From positions 1 through 38,976 of the forward strand of contig CAJBMJ010000058.1 in NCBI GenBank assembly GCA_903954045.1: a stretch of DNA of 38,976 nucleotides, in the 5' to 3' direction. Source of the stretch: an uncultured beta proteobacterium. Lineage in GTDB: Bacteria > Pseudomonadota > Gammaproteobacteria > Burkholderiales > Burkholderiaceae_C. Position 1 is the first letter of the stretch. Each line of letters starts with the position of its first letter. Positions 17,457 through 26,325 of the stretch are shown here, one piece after another. The notes under the pieces were generated by a model that did not search any database, was not told the DNA's origin, and was given only the letters and a program-made list of their open reading frames with translations. The translations under genes and the position numbers were made by a program.

Positions 17457-18389
17457 ATGTCAGAAACCGTTGAGCGTGAATGGAATGGGCACCACGGAGT
17501 GGTTGTGGCAGCTGCCAACGGCTTCGATGTCATTGAGTGCCGTAAGTGCGGTTTCAAGCACATTGTGTCCATACCGACCGAGCAGGAACTGGAGCATGCA
17601 TACCGCCACGAGTACTACACCCAGGAAAAACCGCTGTACCTCGATCGCTACCGGCAGGATCTGGATTGGTGGAATACGGTTTACACGCATCGTTATGAAA
17701 TACTGGAGCAGTACCTGCCCCCTTCAAGGCGCAGGATTCTGGACATAGGATCCGGTCCCGGGTTTTTTCTCCTGAATGGCCAGAACCGGGGCTGGCAGGT
17801 GAAGGGTGTAGAGCCTTCCGAGCAGGCAGCCCAGCACAGCGTGAATCTGGGGTTGGATGTAGAAAACATCTTTTTTTCAGAGCAGACCGCGACCGCTTTG
17901 GGCGAATTTGATGCCATTAATATGGGAGAGGTGCTGGAGCATATTCCCCAGCCGACAGCATTGCTTCAACTTGCGCATGCCCGGTTGTCTGAGGGGGGCG
18001 TTGTGTGTCTGGTGGTCCCCAATGATTTCAATCCGTTGCAGCTGATACTGCGCGATCACCTGGGTTTCGACCCCTGGTGGGTAGCTCCGCCGCACCATAT
18101 CAATTACTTTGACTTTGTGACTTTGGCGAATTTGCTCAGCAAGTGTGGATTTGAAGTGCTGCATCAGGAGTCGACCTTCCCCATAGATTTGTTTCTGCTG
18201 ATGGGCGATAACTACATTAACAACGATGCGGTCGGGCGCGCATGTCATAGCAGACGGATGATCCTTGAAAAAAATCTTATTGCAGGCGGGGCTGGCGAGT
18301 TAATGACTTCTATCTATAACAGACTGAGTGAACTCAATCTCGGGAGAGAGGTTGTGATGTTTGCCAGGAAGACTTCATGGAAACTTTAA
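17457..18389 (+). CDS. Class I SAM-dependent methyltransferase
   Basis: RRRILDIGSGPGFFLLNGQNRGWQVKGVEPSEQA; FDAINMGEVLEHIPQP; N-terminal CRKCGF. Confidence 0.85.
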   Translation: MSETVEREWNGHHGVVVAAANGFDVIECRKCGFKHIVSIPTEQELEHAYRHEYYTQEKPLYLDRYRQDLDWWNTVYTHRYEILEQYLPPSRRRILDIGSGPGFFLLNGQNRGWQVKGVEPSEQAAQHSVNLGLDVENIFFSEQTATALGEFDAINMGEVLEHIPQPTALLQLAHARLSEGGVVCLVVPNDFNPLQLILRDHLGFDPWWVAPPHHINYFDFVTLANLLSKCGFEVLHQESTFPIDLFLLMGDNYINNDAVGRACHSRRMILEKNLIAGGAGELMTSIYNRLSELNLGREVVMFARKTSWKL

Positions 18390-19546
18390 AGAGAAATTGC
18401 ATCTGTTGCGGGGCCGACAGCGGTCAGATTATTCCGCTTGGAAAATATTCCGTGGCTGGCGTCGGGGAAATTGACGCAAAACTCAAAATCTGCGATGCCT
18501 GCGGGTGCTTAATGCAGGACCCGGTTCCCGCCCCCGAAGCGATGGCGAAATATTACAAAGTTCTGTCGAATTACACTAATGCAAGTAGGGATGGTCTCCC
18601 CGATCCCAATACGTTAAAAGCAAATAGAAGACAGCTGGCGCTAATCGATGACTTGCCGAAGCTCGGACGTGCCTATGAAATTGGATGTGCAACCGGACAT
18701 ATGTTGTCTGAATTGAAAAAACTGGGGTGGAATGTTAATGGTTGTGACCCATCGCCTTCTGCTGCCAAAGTTGCCAAAGATCTATGGGACATACAAATTC
18801 AAACGGGTCAGTTTGAAGAAATGAGCCTTGCTCCGGGTGGCGTGGATTTGGTCCTGATGATGCATGTACTTGAGCATGTGCATAACCCAGTAGATTTTCT
18901 GGGGAAAGCCGCTAGTTTGCTTGCTGAAAATGGCTCACTACTGATTGAAGTGCCATGTCTGATTCGGCCTGACAAGTGGGGAAATGGATACTTCACGTTT
19001 GAGCATATCAACATTTTTTCAGAAAATGCGCTGCTGTCTTGCTTGTCACGTGCAGGATTTCAAGCACTGGCAATAAAGATCGATGCTGAATCTGAACCCT
19101 ATCCGGTTATAACCGCGCTAGCTAGAAAGACCGGCGCGAATAAGCCGTTTCTCGTCAGGCCTGATGATCCTGAGGCCGTTGCGGCAATGGTTAAGGCATA
19201 CTTGAAAACAGACGCATCTGAATGGATGAGAATCGACAACTTACTTGCCAACGAGTTACTAGGGGTTGATGAAGTGATATTGTGGGGTGGAGGTGTGCAT
19301 ACAAGTCAGTTGTTTTCTCATACTGCTGCAATTCATGCCGTTGATATTAAATATGTAATTGACAGTGACCCACAAAAGCACGGTTTGAAAATAGAAGGTG
19401 TAGAAATACGAGGGATTGATTTTGTGAGCTTGGTAAATGATATTGTTCCAATTATTATTTCCTCAAAGGCCTACGAAGAAGAGATTTATTTGTATTTAAG
19501 AAAAGAATTGCAATTAAAAACAAAAATAGTCCGACTATATAATTAA
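18377..19546 (+). CDS. Class I SAM methyltransferase with C-methyltransferase-like architecture (zinc-binding N-term, MT core, C-terminal domain)
   Basis: CICCGADSG...CDACGCLMQDPVPAPEAMAKYY; AYEIGCATGHMLSELKKLGWNVNGCDPS; DLVLMMHVLEHV; C-terminal VILWGGGVHTSQLF...VIDSDPQKHG. Confidence 0.82.
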   Translation: METLKRNCICCGADSGQIIPLGKYSVAGVGEIDAKLKICDACGCLMQDPVPAPEAMAKYYKVLSNYTNASRDGLPDPNTLKANRRQLALIDDLPKLGRAYEIGCATGHMLSELKKLGWNVNGCDPSPSAAKVAKDLWDIQIQTGQFEEMSLAPGGVDLVLMMHVLEHVHNPVDFLGKAASLLAENGSLLIEVPCLIRPDKWGNGYFTFEHINIFSENALLSCLSRAGFQALAIKIDAESEPYPVITALARKTGANKPFLVRPDDPEAVAAMVKAYLKTDASEWMRIDNLLANELLGVDEVILWGGGVHTSQLFSHTAAIHAVDIKYVIDSDPQKHGLKIEGVEIRGIDFVSLVNDIVPIIISSKAYEEEIYLYLRKELQLKTKIVRLYN

Positions 19547-19549
19547 TAA

Positions 19550-20752
19550 ATGAAAAATATTATAGTTGTTTTACAAGCGAGTAGTCGTTCGTGGTCTGGC
19601 GGAGCGGATTTGTGTATGAATCTCATGGAGGGCAGGACTGTTTTGGCCAATACTCTTGGAAGAGTATTATCTGGTCTGCCTTTTTGTATATCTGGTACTT
19701 ACTTGATTGCCCCTGAGTTTGATCGTGGCGGCATGGATTTTTTGTTGAAAGATTTTCCGGATTTGAAAATATCCTATGGCTATGATAGTAGTCCGTTGCT
19801 TAGGATGTTGGCGATTATTCGCGAGATGAACGATGAAGATTACGTCTTGCGAATAAATGGAATCAACTTTTGTGTTGACTTGCTTGCGGCTGGTCAAATG
19901 TTAGAGTTGGTTGATTCTCAATATTATGACTGCATAAAATTCCCAGATGATTTCCCCGCCCTATTTACTTGTGATCTATACGGTGTCAGAGGTTTGCGGA
20001 AAATGCAGGACGAATTGAGCAACGTTGACCCTATATATCACGTGCACCCAAAGTATTACATGAGTATTCATGAGCGCTACTCATGTCTGGTACTTAAGCC
20101 AAACTTGACGAGTTACACCGACAATTACCTCCAGTCGGCAAGAAAAAAGTACTCCGACTCTATGCATGCGAAAAGAATAGAGGTAGATGGTCGCAATGCA
20201 ATAGTTGCCGGGGATTCTATTGTACTTCACTATGAATTAGCGAGGAATTACATTGCTGGAAAAGATATTGTTCTGGATATGGCCTGTGGAGACGGTTTTG
20301 GGTCCAACATTCTGGTTGGATCGGCCGGAAAAGTAGTTGGTGTCGATTTGGATTCGGCAGCAATAGAGCAGGCAAAAAGAACATTTTTTAGCGATGATGC
20401 AGAATTTATTCAATGTGATGTATTAAATATGCCATATGAGAATGAATTTGATGTTATCGCTGCCTTTGAAATTATTGAGCATGTTCCCCCGGTTGCTTTT
20501 CTACGAAGCGTGTTCAGGGCGCTAAAGGCTGGCGGTTTATTGTTGCTGAGTACCCCCCAAAATTCATTGGGGCACATCCCAACCACCTCGGATCATATAA
20601 GAGAATATTCTTTATCGGAAATAGAGACCGTTGTGGATAGTTATTTTGAGATCGAGAAGATTATTGGAATAAAACAGGGTTGCGTCTACTTTGATGGCGA
20701 TCCCGTTGGCAGTAATACATTCCTAGTCGCTAGAAAAAGAACTTTTGTCTAA
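19550..20752 (+). CDS. Fusion of degenerate SpsF/cytidylyltransferase-like domain and class I SAM methyltransferase
   Basis: N-term [39 protein letters not shown] aligns by eye with SpsF. C-term [38 protein letters not shown] and [15 protein letters not shown] form the MT core. Confidence 0.72.
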   Translation: [400 protein letters not shown]

Positions 20753-20786
20753 GCATATATGGCAACACTAGAAGGGATTTGCAGAT

Positions 20787-22508
20787 ATGTTGGTAGCTGA
20801 TTATGTGGCCGGTGTCTTTTTGCAGAATTCGGTTGAACGGGTATTCATGTATCCGGGCGGGACCATCGCGCCGCTGGTCAATGCCTGTTTGGCCGCCGGC
20901 ATTAAGGTTGAATGTTTCAAAAGTGAGCAAGGCGCCGGCTATGCCGCACTGGCCTACGCGCGCATCTCCGGCAAGCCGCAGGTTGTCTTGGTGACGTCGG
21001 GACCGGGGGTTACCAATGTCTTGAGCTGCCTGGCGGACGCTTACTATGACTCAACCCCGCTCGTATTAATTACGGGCCAGATTGGTACAGGGGACCTCAA
21101 ATCCCGTCCGGCTGTCCGGCAAAGGGGATTCCAGGAAACGCCTACCGTGGAATTGACCAAGCCCATTAGCAAGCGGTCAAACTGCCTGATGTCGACGGAG
21201 GACGCATTCCGCGAGGTTCCTTTGGCGTTCACGGAGGCTGTGGCGCAGCGAAGGGGGCCGGTGGTTATTGATTTCCCGATGGATATTCAACGTACTGAAA
21301 TTGGCAGTTCGGCCAGCGTCAATTGCGTTGCCGATGGTGCGTCTAATGCGATGCTTGCGATCGACGCAGGTGCCTCCCAGTTGATCATGGATGTGGGAAA
21401 AGCAGCGCAGCAGGCACGTCGCCCGGTACTGCTACTGGGCCATGGCGCCTTGGACGCTGCTGCGTACAAGCAATATGCCGCAATTGCAGCGAGACTGGAC
21501 GCACTGGTGGTAACCAGTTTTCTCGGTCTGGGGGCATTTGATACGCAGGATCCGCGCTTTGTCGGCTATGTCGGTCATACCGGTCACTTCGCTGCCAATA
21601 AAGCGGTTTTCGAGTGTGATTTTCTGCTGGTGCTTGGTTCTCGGCTGGACATAAGGCAAACCGGTTCGGTGGTAAATCAATTTGTGCCTGATGGAAAAGT
21701 GGCCTGGGTCAATCTGGATGTCGCAGAACTGGACAACGCCCGGGTGCATGCAGACTGGAAAATTCAGCTGGATGTGGGCGACTTTTGCGATCGGTTGCTG
21801 GAGGTACTGCCTGACGCTGGGCAGGCGGTTGATACGCCCTGGCATGCCGATATTTTGAGGGTTCTAAGGGAGGGTTTCGAGGACCGCCCCAACCCCGATA
21901 GTACAGATCTGTCACCCCGGGATGTCTTGCAGTGCATCAAGAAAACGATTGGCGACACGGAGTTGACAGTCACGACCGGCGTGGGTTGTCATCAGCATTG
22001 GGCAGCCCGTCATCTGGCGTTTCATCCAACTGACCGCCGTTTACTGACGTCAGGGGGGCACGGTACGATGGGCTATGACCTGCCATCAGCCATAGGAGCA
22101 GCCATGGCCCAAGCGGGCCGTCGGGTATTGTGTGTCGTCGGTGACGGTTCTTTCCTGATGAATATTCAGGAGCTGGCTTCGCTGGCCGAGAGAAATCTGG
22201 ACGTCAAAATTCTGGTGATGAATAACCGGCGGCTTGGTATTGTTTCCCAGTTTCAACTGATCACCTGGGGCTCGGATCCAGCCACTGGCGATTTCAAGAC
22301 GCCAGATTTTGTGGCTATCGCCAGAGGATTTGGCATTGCGGCCGACCGCCTCGAAAGCCTCCCGGAATTGAGTCAGAAAATCGAAAAATTCTGGTCCCAA
22401 CCGGGGCCATCGCTCTTGGAAGTAATGACTGATGCGGGTGCCGACGTGTCACCCATGTTGCTGGCAGGGCAGACGATGGGTGAGATGTGGATGGGACGAC
22501 CATCGTGA
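20787..22508 (+). CDS. Thiamine-pyrophosphate-dependent enzyme, acetolactate synthase large-subunit-like
   Basis: FKSEQGAGYAALAYARISGKPQVVLVTSGPGVTNVLSCLADAYYDSTPLVLITGQ and VVGDGSFLMNIQELASLAERNLDVKILVMNNRRLGIVSQFQ. Confidence 0.9.
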   Translation: MLVADYVAGVFLQNSVERVFMYPGGTIAPLVNACLAAGIKVECFKSEQGAGYAALAYARISGKPQVVLVTSGPGVTNVLSCLADAYYDSTPLVLITGQIGTGDLKSRPAVRQRGFQETPTVELTKPISKRSNCLMSTEDAFREVPLAFTEAVAQRRGPVVIDFPMDIQRTEIGSSASVNCVADGASNAMLAIDAGASQLIMDVGKAAQQARRPVLLLGHGALDAAAYKQYAAIAARLDALVVTSFLGLGAFDTQDPRFVGYVGHTGHFAANKAVFECDFLLVLGSRLDIRQTGSVVNQFVPDGKVAWVNLDVAELDNARVHADWKIQLDVGDFCDRLLEVLPDAGQAVDTPWHADILRVLREGFEDRPNPDSTDLSPRDVLQCIKKTIGDTELTVTTGVGCHQHWAARHLAFHPTDRRLLTSGGHGTMGYDLPSAIGAAMAQAGRRVLCVVGDGSFLMNIQELASLAERNLDVKILVMNNRRLGIVSQFQLITWGSDPATGDFKTPDFVAIARGFGIAADRLESLPELSQKIEKFWSQPGPSLLEVMTDAGADVSPMLLAGQTMGEMWMGRPS

Positions 22509-23239
22509 ACCGCCCCAGGGTCGCACTCGTCACGGGGGCCAGTCGCGGTATCGGCAAAGGTATTGCAGATGCCTTGGCAAAGGCCAATTACCTAGTTGCG
22601 GCCGGTTACAACAGTAGCCCCATATTACCTATCGCGGAAGAGAGTTCGCTCGACTCCATTTGGCCAGTAAAAATTGATATATCCAGCGAGGATTCGGTAA
22701 AGCAGGCAATTCAAAGCGTTGAAAACCATATCGGCCGGGTCGATGTGCTCGTGAACAATGCGGGGTTTGCGCAACCCAAGCCTTTCATGGAAATCTCGGA
22801 TGCGGACTGGGAGGCCATGCTTTCGGTAAATCTGTTGGGTGCGGTTCGCTGTACCAGAGCGGTGCTTCCGGGGATGCTGGAAAACAACTATGGCCGTATC
22901 GTCAACATTTCGTCCATCGGCGGCCAATGGGGTGGCATGTACCAGGTGCACTACGCTGCAGCCAAGGCCGGGTTGATTAATTTCACCAGATCAATGGCAA
23001 AGCTCTATTCAGGGCAAGGTGTCACGTCCAACGCTGTATCGCCTGGCCTAATTGAGACAGAAATGATTGCTCAAGAGATGAAGGATCCTTCCGCTCCCAG
23101 CCGGGTGCAAGGTATTCCGGTGGCGCGCCTGGGCACGGTTCCGGAGGTCGCAGCTGCGGTGCTCTACCTCTGTTCAGATGAAGCCGGGTATGTCACCGGC
23201 CAGACCATCAACGTCAATGGAGGTATGTATTTTGGCTAG
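22505..23239 (+). CDS. Short-chain dehydrogenase/reductase (FabG-like)
   Basis: VALVTGASRGIGKGIADAL, VLVNNAGFAQPKPF, NISSIGGQWGGMYQVHYAAAKAG, GYVTGQTINVNGGMYFG. GTGA overlap with the upstream gene; the track GTG start at 22487 is the alternative. Confidence 0.9.
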   Translation: MNRPRVALVTGASRGIGKGIADALAKANYLVAAGYNSSPILPIAEESSLDSIWPVKIDISSEDSVKQAIQSVENHIGRVDVLVNNAGFAQPKPFMEISDADWEAMLSVNLLGAVRCTRAVLPGMLENNYGRIVNISSIGGQWGGMYQVHYAAAKAGLINFTRSMAKLYSGQGVTSNAVSPGLIETEMIAQEMKDPSAPSRVQGIPVARLGTVPEVAAAVLYLCSDEAGYVTGQTINVNGGMYFG

Positions 23240-24455
23240 GACCTTGATGATTGTCGGTGCGGGTGCCGAGCAAGTTCCAGCTTATATCGCGGCAAAAAAA
23301 ATGGGGCTGACAGTAGTCGGCACGGATCTGAACCCGAATGCGCCAGGCTTTGCGTACGCTGATCACAAGATTCTTGTTTCGACAAGGGATGCGCTCGCCA
23401 CTGAAGCCGAGGCGGTGAAGTTTTGCAAGAACATCCCCATCAACGGGGTCATGACCATCGCAAACGATGTGCCCTACACCGTGGCGCGTGTTGCCAATGC
23501 CATCGGGCTACCTTCAATCAGCCTTGAGGCCGCTGAGTGCGTTTCCGACAAACTGTTAATGAAGGAACGCTTTGAGCAACACAAGGTTGCATGTCCCTGG
23601 TTTGCCGAGATCGAGAGCCTTGATGATTTGCGGCGTTATTTCGATGCCAAGCCTGCACAAGACTTTGTCCTGAAACCGACAGACGGTCGGGGCGCAAGGG
23701 GCGTGCTCCTGATCAGAAAAGGGGTCGACCTTGCGTGGGCATTTGCGGAATCCCGGCGTTGGGGTGATTGCGGCCGCCTCATCCTTGAGGAATTTATTCC
23801 GGGCTTGCAGTTGTCCACAGAATCATTTATCTACGAAGGCAAGTGCTACACCGCGGCCATGGCCGAGCGGAATTATGCGCGCCTGGAACAGTTTGCCCCC
23901 AATATTATTGAGGACGGCGGAACCGTTCCTGCGGAAATAAGCGGCGCTTTGTCATCGGCCATTGACAACCTGATTCAACAAGGGGCAAATGCGCTGGGTA
24001 TCCATGCTGGTGTGGTCAAAGGTGACATCGTCATTGACCAATCCGGGAAGCCCATGATCATTGAACTGGCCGCACGACTTTCAGGCGGATGGTTCGCTAC
24101 GCATCAGATCCCTGCTGCTAGCGGGGTAGATCTGGTCAAGGCAGTCATCAGTTATTCGCTTGGTGATGCCATTGCTATTGAAACCTTGTTGCCCAGTAAA
24201 AATCGGGCGACAGCCATCCGGTATTGGTTTCCCCACAGTGGCCGCATTCTGGCTATTCGGGGCGAGGGTGAACTGAAGAAGATTCCTGGTTTGTTAACTT
24301 ACGGCTTCTTCCGGACTGCTGGCGACATTCAGCCTGAAATCAAGATGCACCCCGACCGTTTCGGGTATGTCATCGTCGAAGGTGACAGTCGGGATGAAGT
24401 AATTTCAAGAGTCAATTCTGCTCTTGCGTGTATCGAGGTGGAGGTCGCGCCGTGA
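23232..24455 (+). CDS. ATP-grasp domain carboxylate-amine/thiol ligase-like protein
   Basis: TLMIVGAGAEQVPAYIAAKKMGLTVVGTDLNPNAPGFAYADHKI; DFVLKPTDGRGARGVLLI; LILEEFIPGLQLSTESFIYEGK; VIDQSGKPMIIELAARLSGGWFATHQIP. Start TTG 23232 or ATG 23247; the track start 23178 overlaps the SDR too far. Confidence 0.85.
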   Translation: MARTLMIVGAGAEQVPAYIAAKKMGLTVVGTDLNPNAPGFAYADHKILVSTRDALATEAEAVKFCKNIPINGVMTIANDVPYTVARVANAIGLPSISLEAAECVSDKLLMKERFEQHKVACPWFAEIESLDDLRRYFDAKPAQDFVLKPTDGRGARGVLLIRKGVDLAWAFAESRRWGDCGRLILEEFIPGLQLSTESFIYEGKCYTAAMAERNYARLEQFAPNIIEDGGTVPAEISGALSSAIDNLIQQGANALGIHAGVVKGDIVIDQSGKPMIIELAARLSGGWFATHQIPAASGVDLVKAVISYSLGDAIAIETLLPSKNRATAIRYWFPHSGRILAIRGEGELKKIPGLLTYGFFRTAGDIQPEIKMHPDRFGYVIVEGDSRDEVISRVNSALACIEVEVAP

Positions 24456-25312
24456 TAAATTTCATTGCAGAGGTATCGAGCAATCACCATCGCGACTTGC
24501 CGCGTTCGCTGGAGTTCATCGACGCTGCAAGGGCAGCAGGATGTTCCGCAGTCAAGTTCCAGTTATTCAAAGTGGATCAGCTTTTTTCAAAAGAAATACT
24601 GGAACGGTCCGAGAAACACAGAAACCGCAAAGAATGGGAGCTGCCGGTCGATTTTCTGCAACCTTTGGCTCAAAGGTGTCAGGAGAAAAATGTGCTGTTC
24701 TCCTGCACTCCGTTCTACCTGGATGCCGTTGCTGAATTGGAGCCTTACGTTGCGTTCTACAAAATCGCCTCTTACGAATTGCTATGGGATTCGTTGTTGG
24801 CTGCTTGTGCGCGAACCGGGAAGCCCGTGGTGCTTTCGACAGGCATGGCCTTGATGAGCGAAATCACCCACGCAGTCGAGGTATTGCGTAACAACGGCTG
24901 CTCTGCACCTGCGCTGCTGCATTGCACCTCTGCCTACCCCACGCCCTATGCAGAAGCCAATCTTGCAGCGATTGAGACCATTCGCAAGGCCACGGGTTGC
25001 GAAGTCGGCTGGTCCGATCACACGGTGGAGCCCGCTGTCATACACCGGGCCATCAGCCGCTGGGGGGCCCAGGTCATTGAGTTCCATCTGGACCTGGATG
25101 GACAGGGTGAAGAATTTGCAGCAGGTCATTGCTGGCTGCCGGATCAAATTGGTGCCGTGATCAGGGACGTCGAGAAAGCCTTGATAGCGGACGGCAATGG
25201 CGTGAAAGAGCCGGTTCCGTCTGAACTTCCGGACCGCCTGTGGCGGGCTGACCCTTCCGACGGTCTACGACCGCTCAAGCAAGTGCGAAAAGACTTTAAC
25301 GTTGAATCCTGA
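24452..25312 (+). CDS. NeuB/PseI-like nonulosonic acid synthase lacking a C-terminal SAF domain
   Basis: NFIAEVSSNHHRDLPRSLEFIDAARAAGCSAVKFQLFKVDQLF; YKIASYELLWDSLLAACARTGKPVVLSTGMA; ALLHCTSAYPTPYAEANLAAI; VGWSDHT. GTGA overlap start. Ends ~286 aa, right after the TIM barrel. Confidence 0.85.
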   Translation: MINFIAEVSSNHHRDLPRSLEFIDAARAAGCSAVKFQLFKVDQLFSKEILERSEKHRNRKEWELPVDFLQPLAQRCQEKNVLFSCTPFYLDAVAELEPYVAFYKIASYELLWDSLLAACARTGKPVVLSTGMALMSEITHAVEVLRNNGCSAPALLHCTSAYPTPYAEANLAAIETIRKATGCEVGWSDHTVEPAVIHRAISRWGAQVIEFHLDLDGQGEEFAAGHCWLPDQIGAVIRDVEKALIADGNGVKEPVPSELPDRLWRADPSDGLRPLKQVRKDFNVES

Positions 25313-26324
25313 GAATCCGTCTGAATCCGCGACCCCCAGCGTACTGCTGGTGTGCCAGGCTTCCCCTGAAATCGGGTTGGGGCACTTGTCCCGCATGCTG
25401 GTGCTGGCGCGCACCATGCTGGGCGAAAGTCTTCTCTCTCCTCACGTTCTGATCGTCGGGGAACCTCTGAAGCGCGATGCGTTGAACAAACTTTCGCATG
25501 CATTCCTCCCTGCGACAGCGGATTTTTCCTCGGCTGTGGTGCAACAGGTAGACCTCCATGCTTGCAGCGTGGTTGTATTTGACTTGCACCCCAAACTGAT
25601 ACCCGGTGACATGGCGGAACTGCTCAGCATGCTGCGTTCCCGCAACGTGCGCACCGTGGGCGTGGATAGTCTGCTGGGCCTGTGCGCTGAACTGGACCTG
25701 GTGTGGGTTCCGACATTCTGTCTGCCTGACGACAAGAAACCTGTGCAATGCCAAAACGTGGAGTTCGGCTGGAAAACCTTTTTACTCCGCCAGCCACTAC
25801 CCCATGGCGACTGGGAACCCGGATCCCGGGTTCTGGTGCTCACCGGAGGGGGCGATACGGCGCAGCAAGGTGAGACCCTGTCGACGTTGCTGGACGCAGC
25901 GTTAGGTGCTGGCACGGATGTGCATTGGGTGCGGGGGCCGTTTGCCCTGGCGCCTCGACTACCCTTGGCACCCCGGTTGCAATGGACCGTTCACCATGCA
26001 CCGCAAGGGCTTGACCACCTCATGCTCCAGTGCAATTACGCCATAGCCATTTTTGGAATTTCATTTTTTGAGCTACTGCAGTATGGAGTGCCAACGGTCG
26101 TGTATTCGCCCTACGGTGGGAAGGATGATTTCGAGCTTGAGGCACTGCAAATGGAACAGGTTGCTTGCGTCGCATCGGATGCCAATGATGCAGCGCGTCA
26201 ACTTGCGGACCTGATGCGGGACAACGGTATGGCTCGCGATTTCTCTTCCAGATCGAAGCACCTGCTTTCCGCAAATGGAGGGCAGGCGCTAGTCTCCCGC
26301 ATTCTTGAATTGTCACGGAGCTGA
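25302..26324 (+). CDS. PseG/SpsG-like UDP-sugar hydrolase / glycosyltransferase-like protein
   Basis: VLLVCQASPEIGLGHLSRMLVLARTM; VLVLTGGGDTAQQGETLSTLL; NYAIAIFGISFFELLQYGVPTVVYSPYGGKDDFELEAL resemble the PseG P-loop and C-terminal GT-B motifs. TTG start. Confidence 0.72.
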   Translation: MNPENPSESATPSVLLVCQASPEIGLGHLSRMLVLARTMLGESLLSPHVLIVGEPLKRDALNKLSHAFLPATADFSSAVVQQVDLHACSVVVFDLHPKLIPGDMAELLSMLRSRNVRTVGVDSLLGLCAELDLVWVPTFCLPDDKKPVQCQNVEFGWKTFLLRQPLPHGDWEPGSRVLVLTGGGDTAQQGETLSTLLDAALGAGTDVHWVRGPFALAPRLPLAPRLQWTVHHAPQGLDHLMLQCNYAIAIFGISFFELLQYGVPTVVYSPYGGKDDFELEALQMEQVACVASDANDAARQLADLMRDNGMARDFSSRSKHLLSANGGQALVSRILELSRS

Positions 26325-26325
26325 T

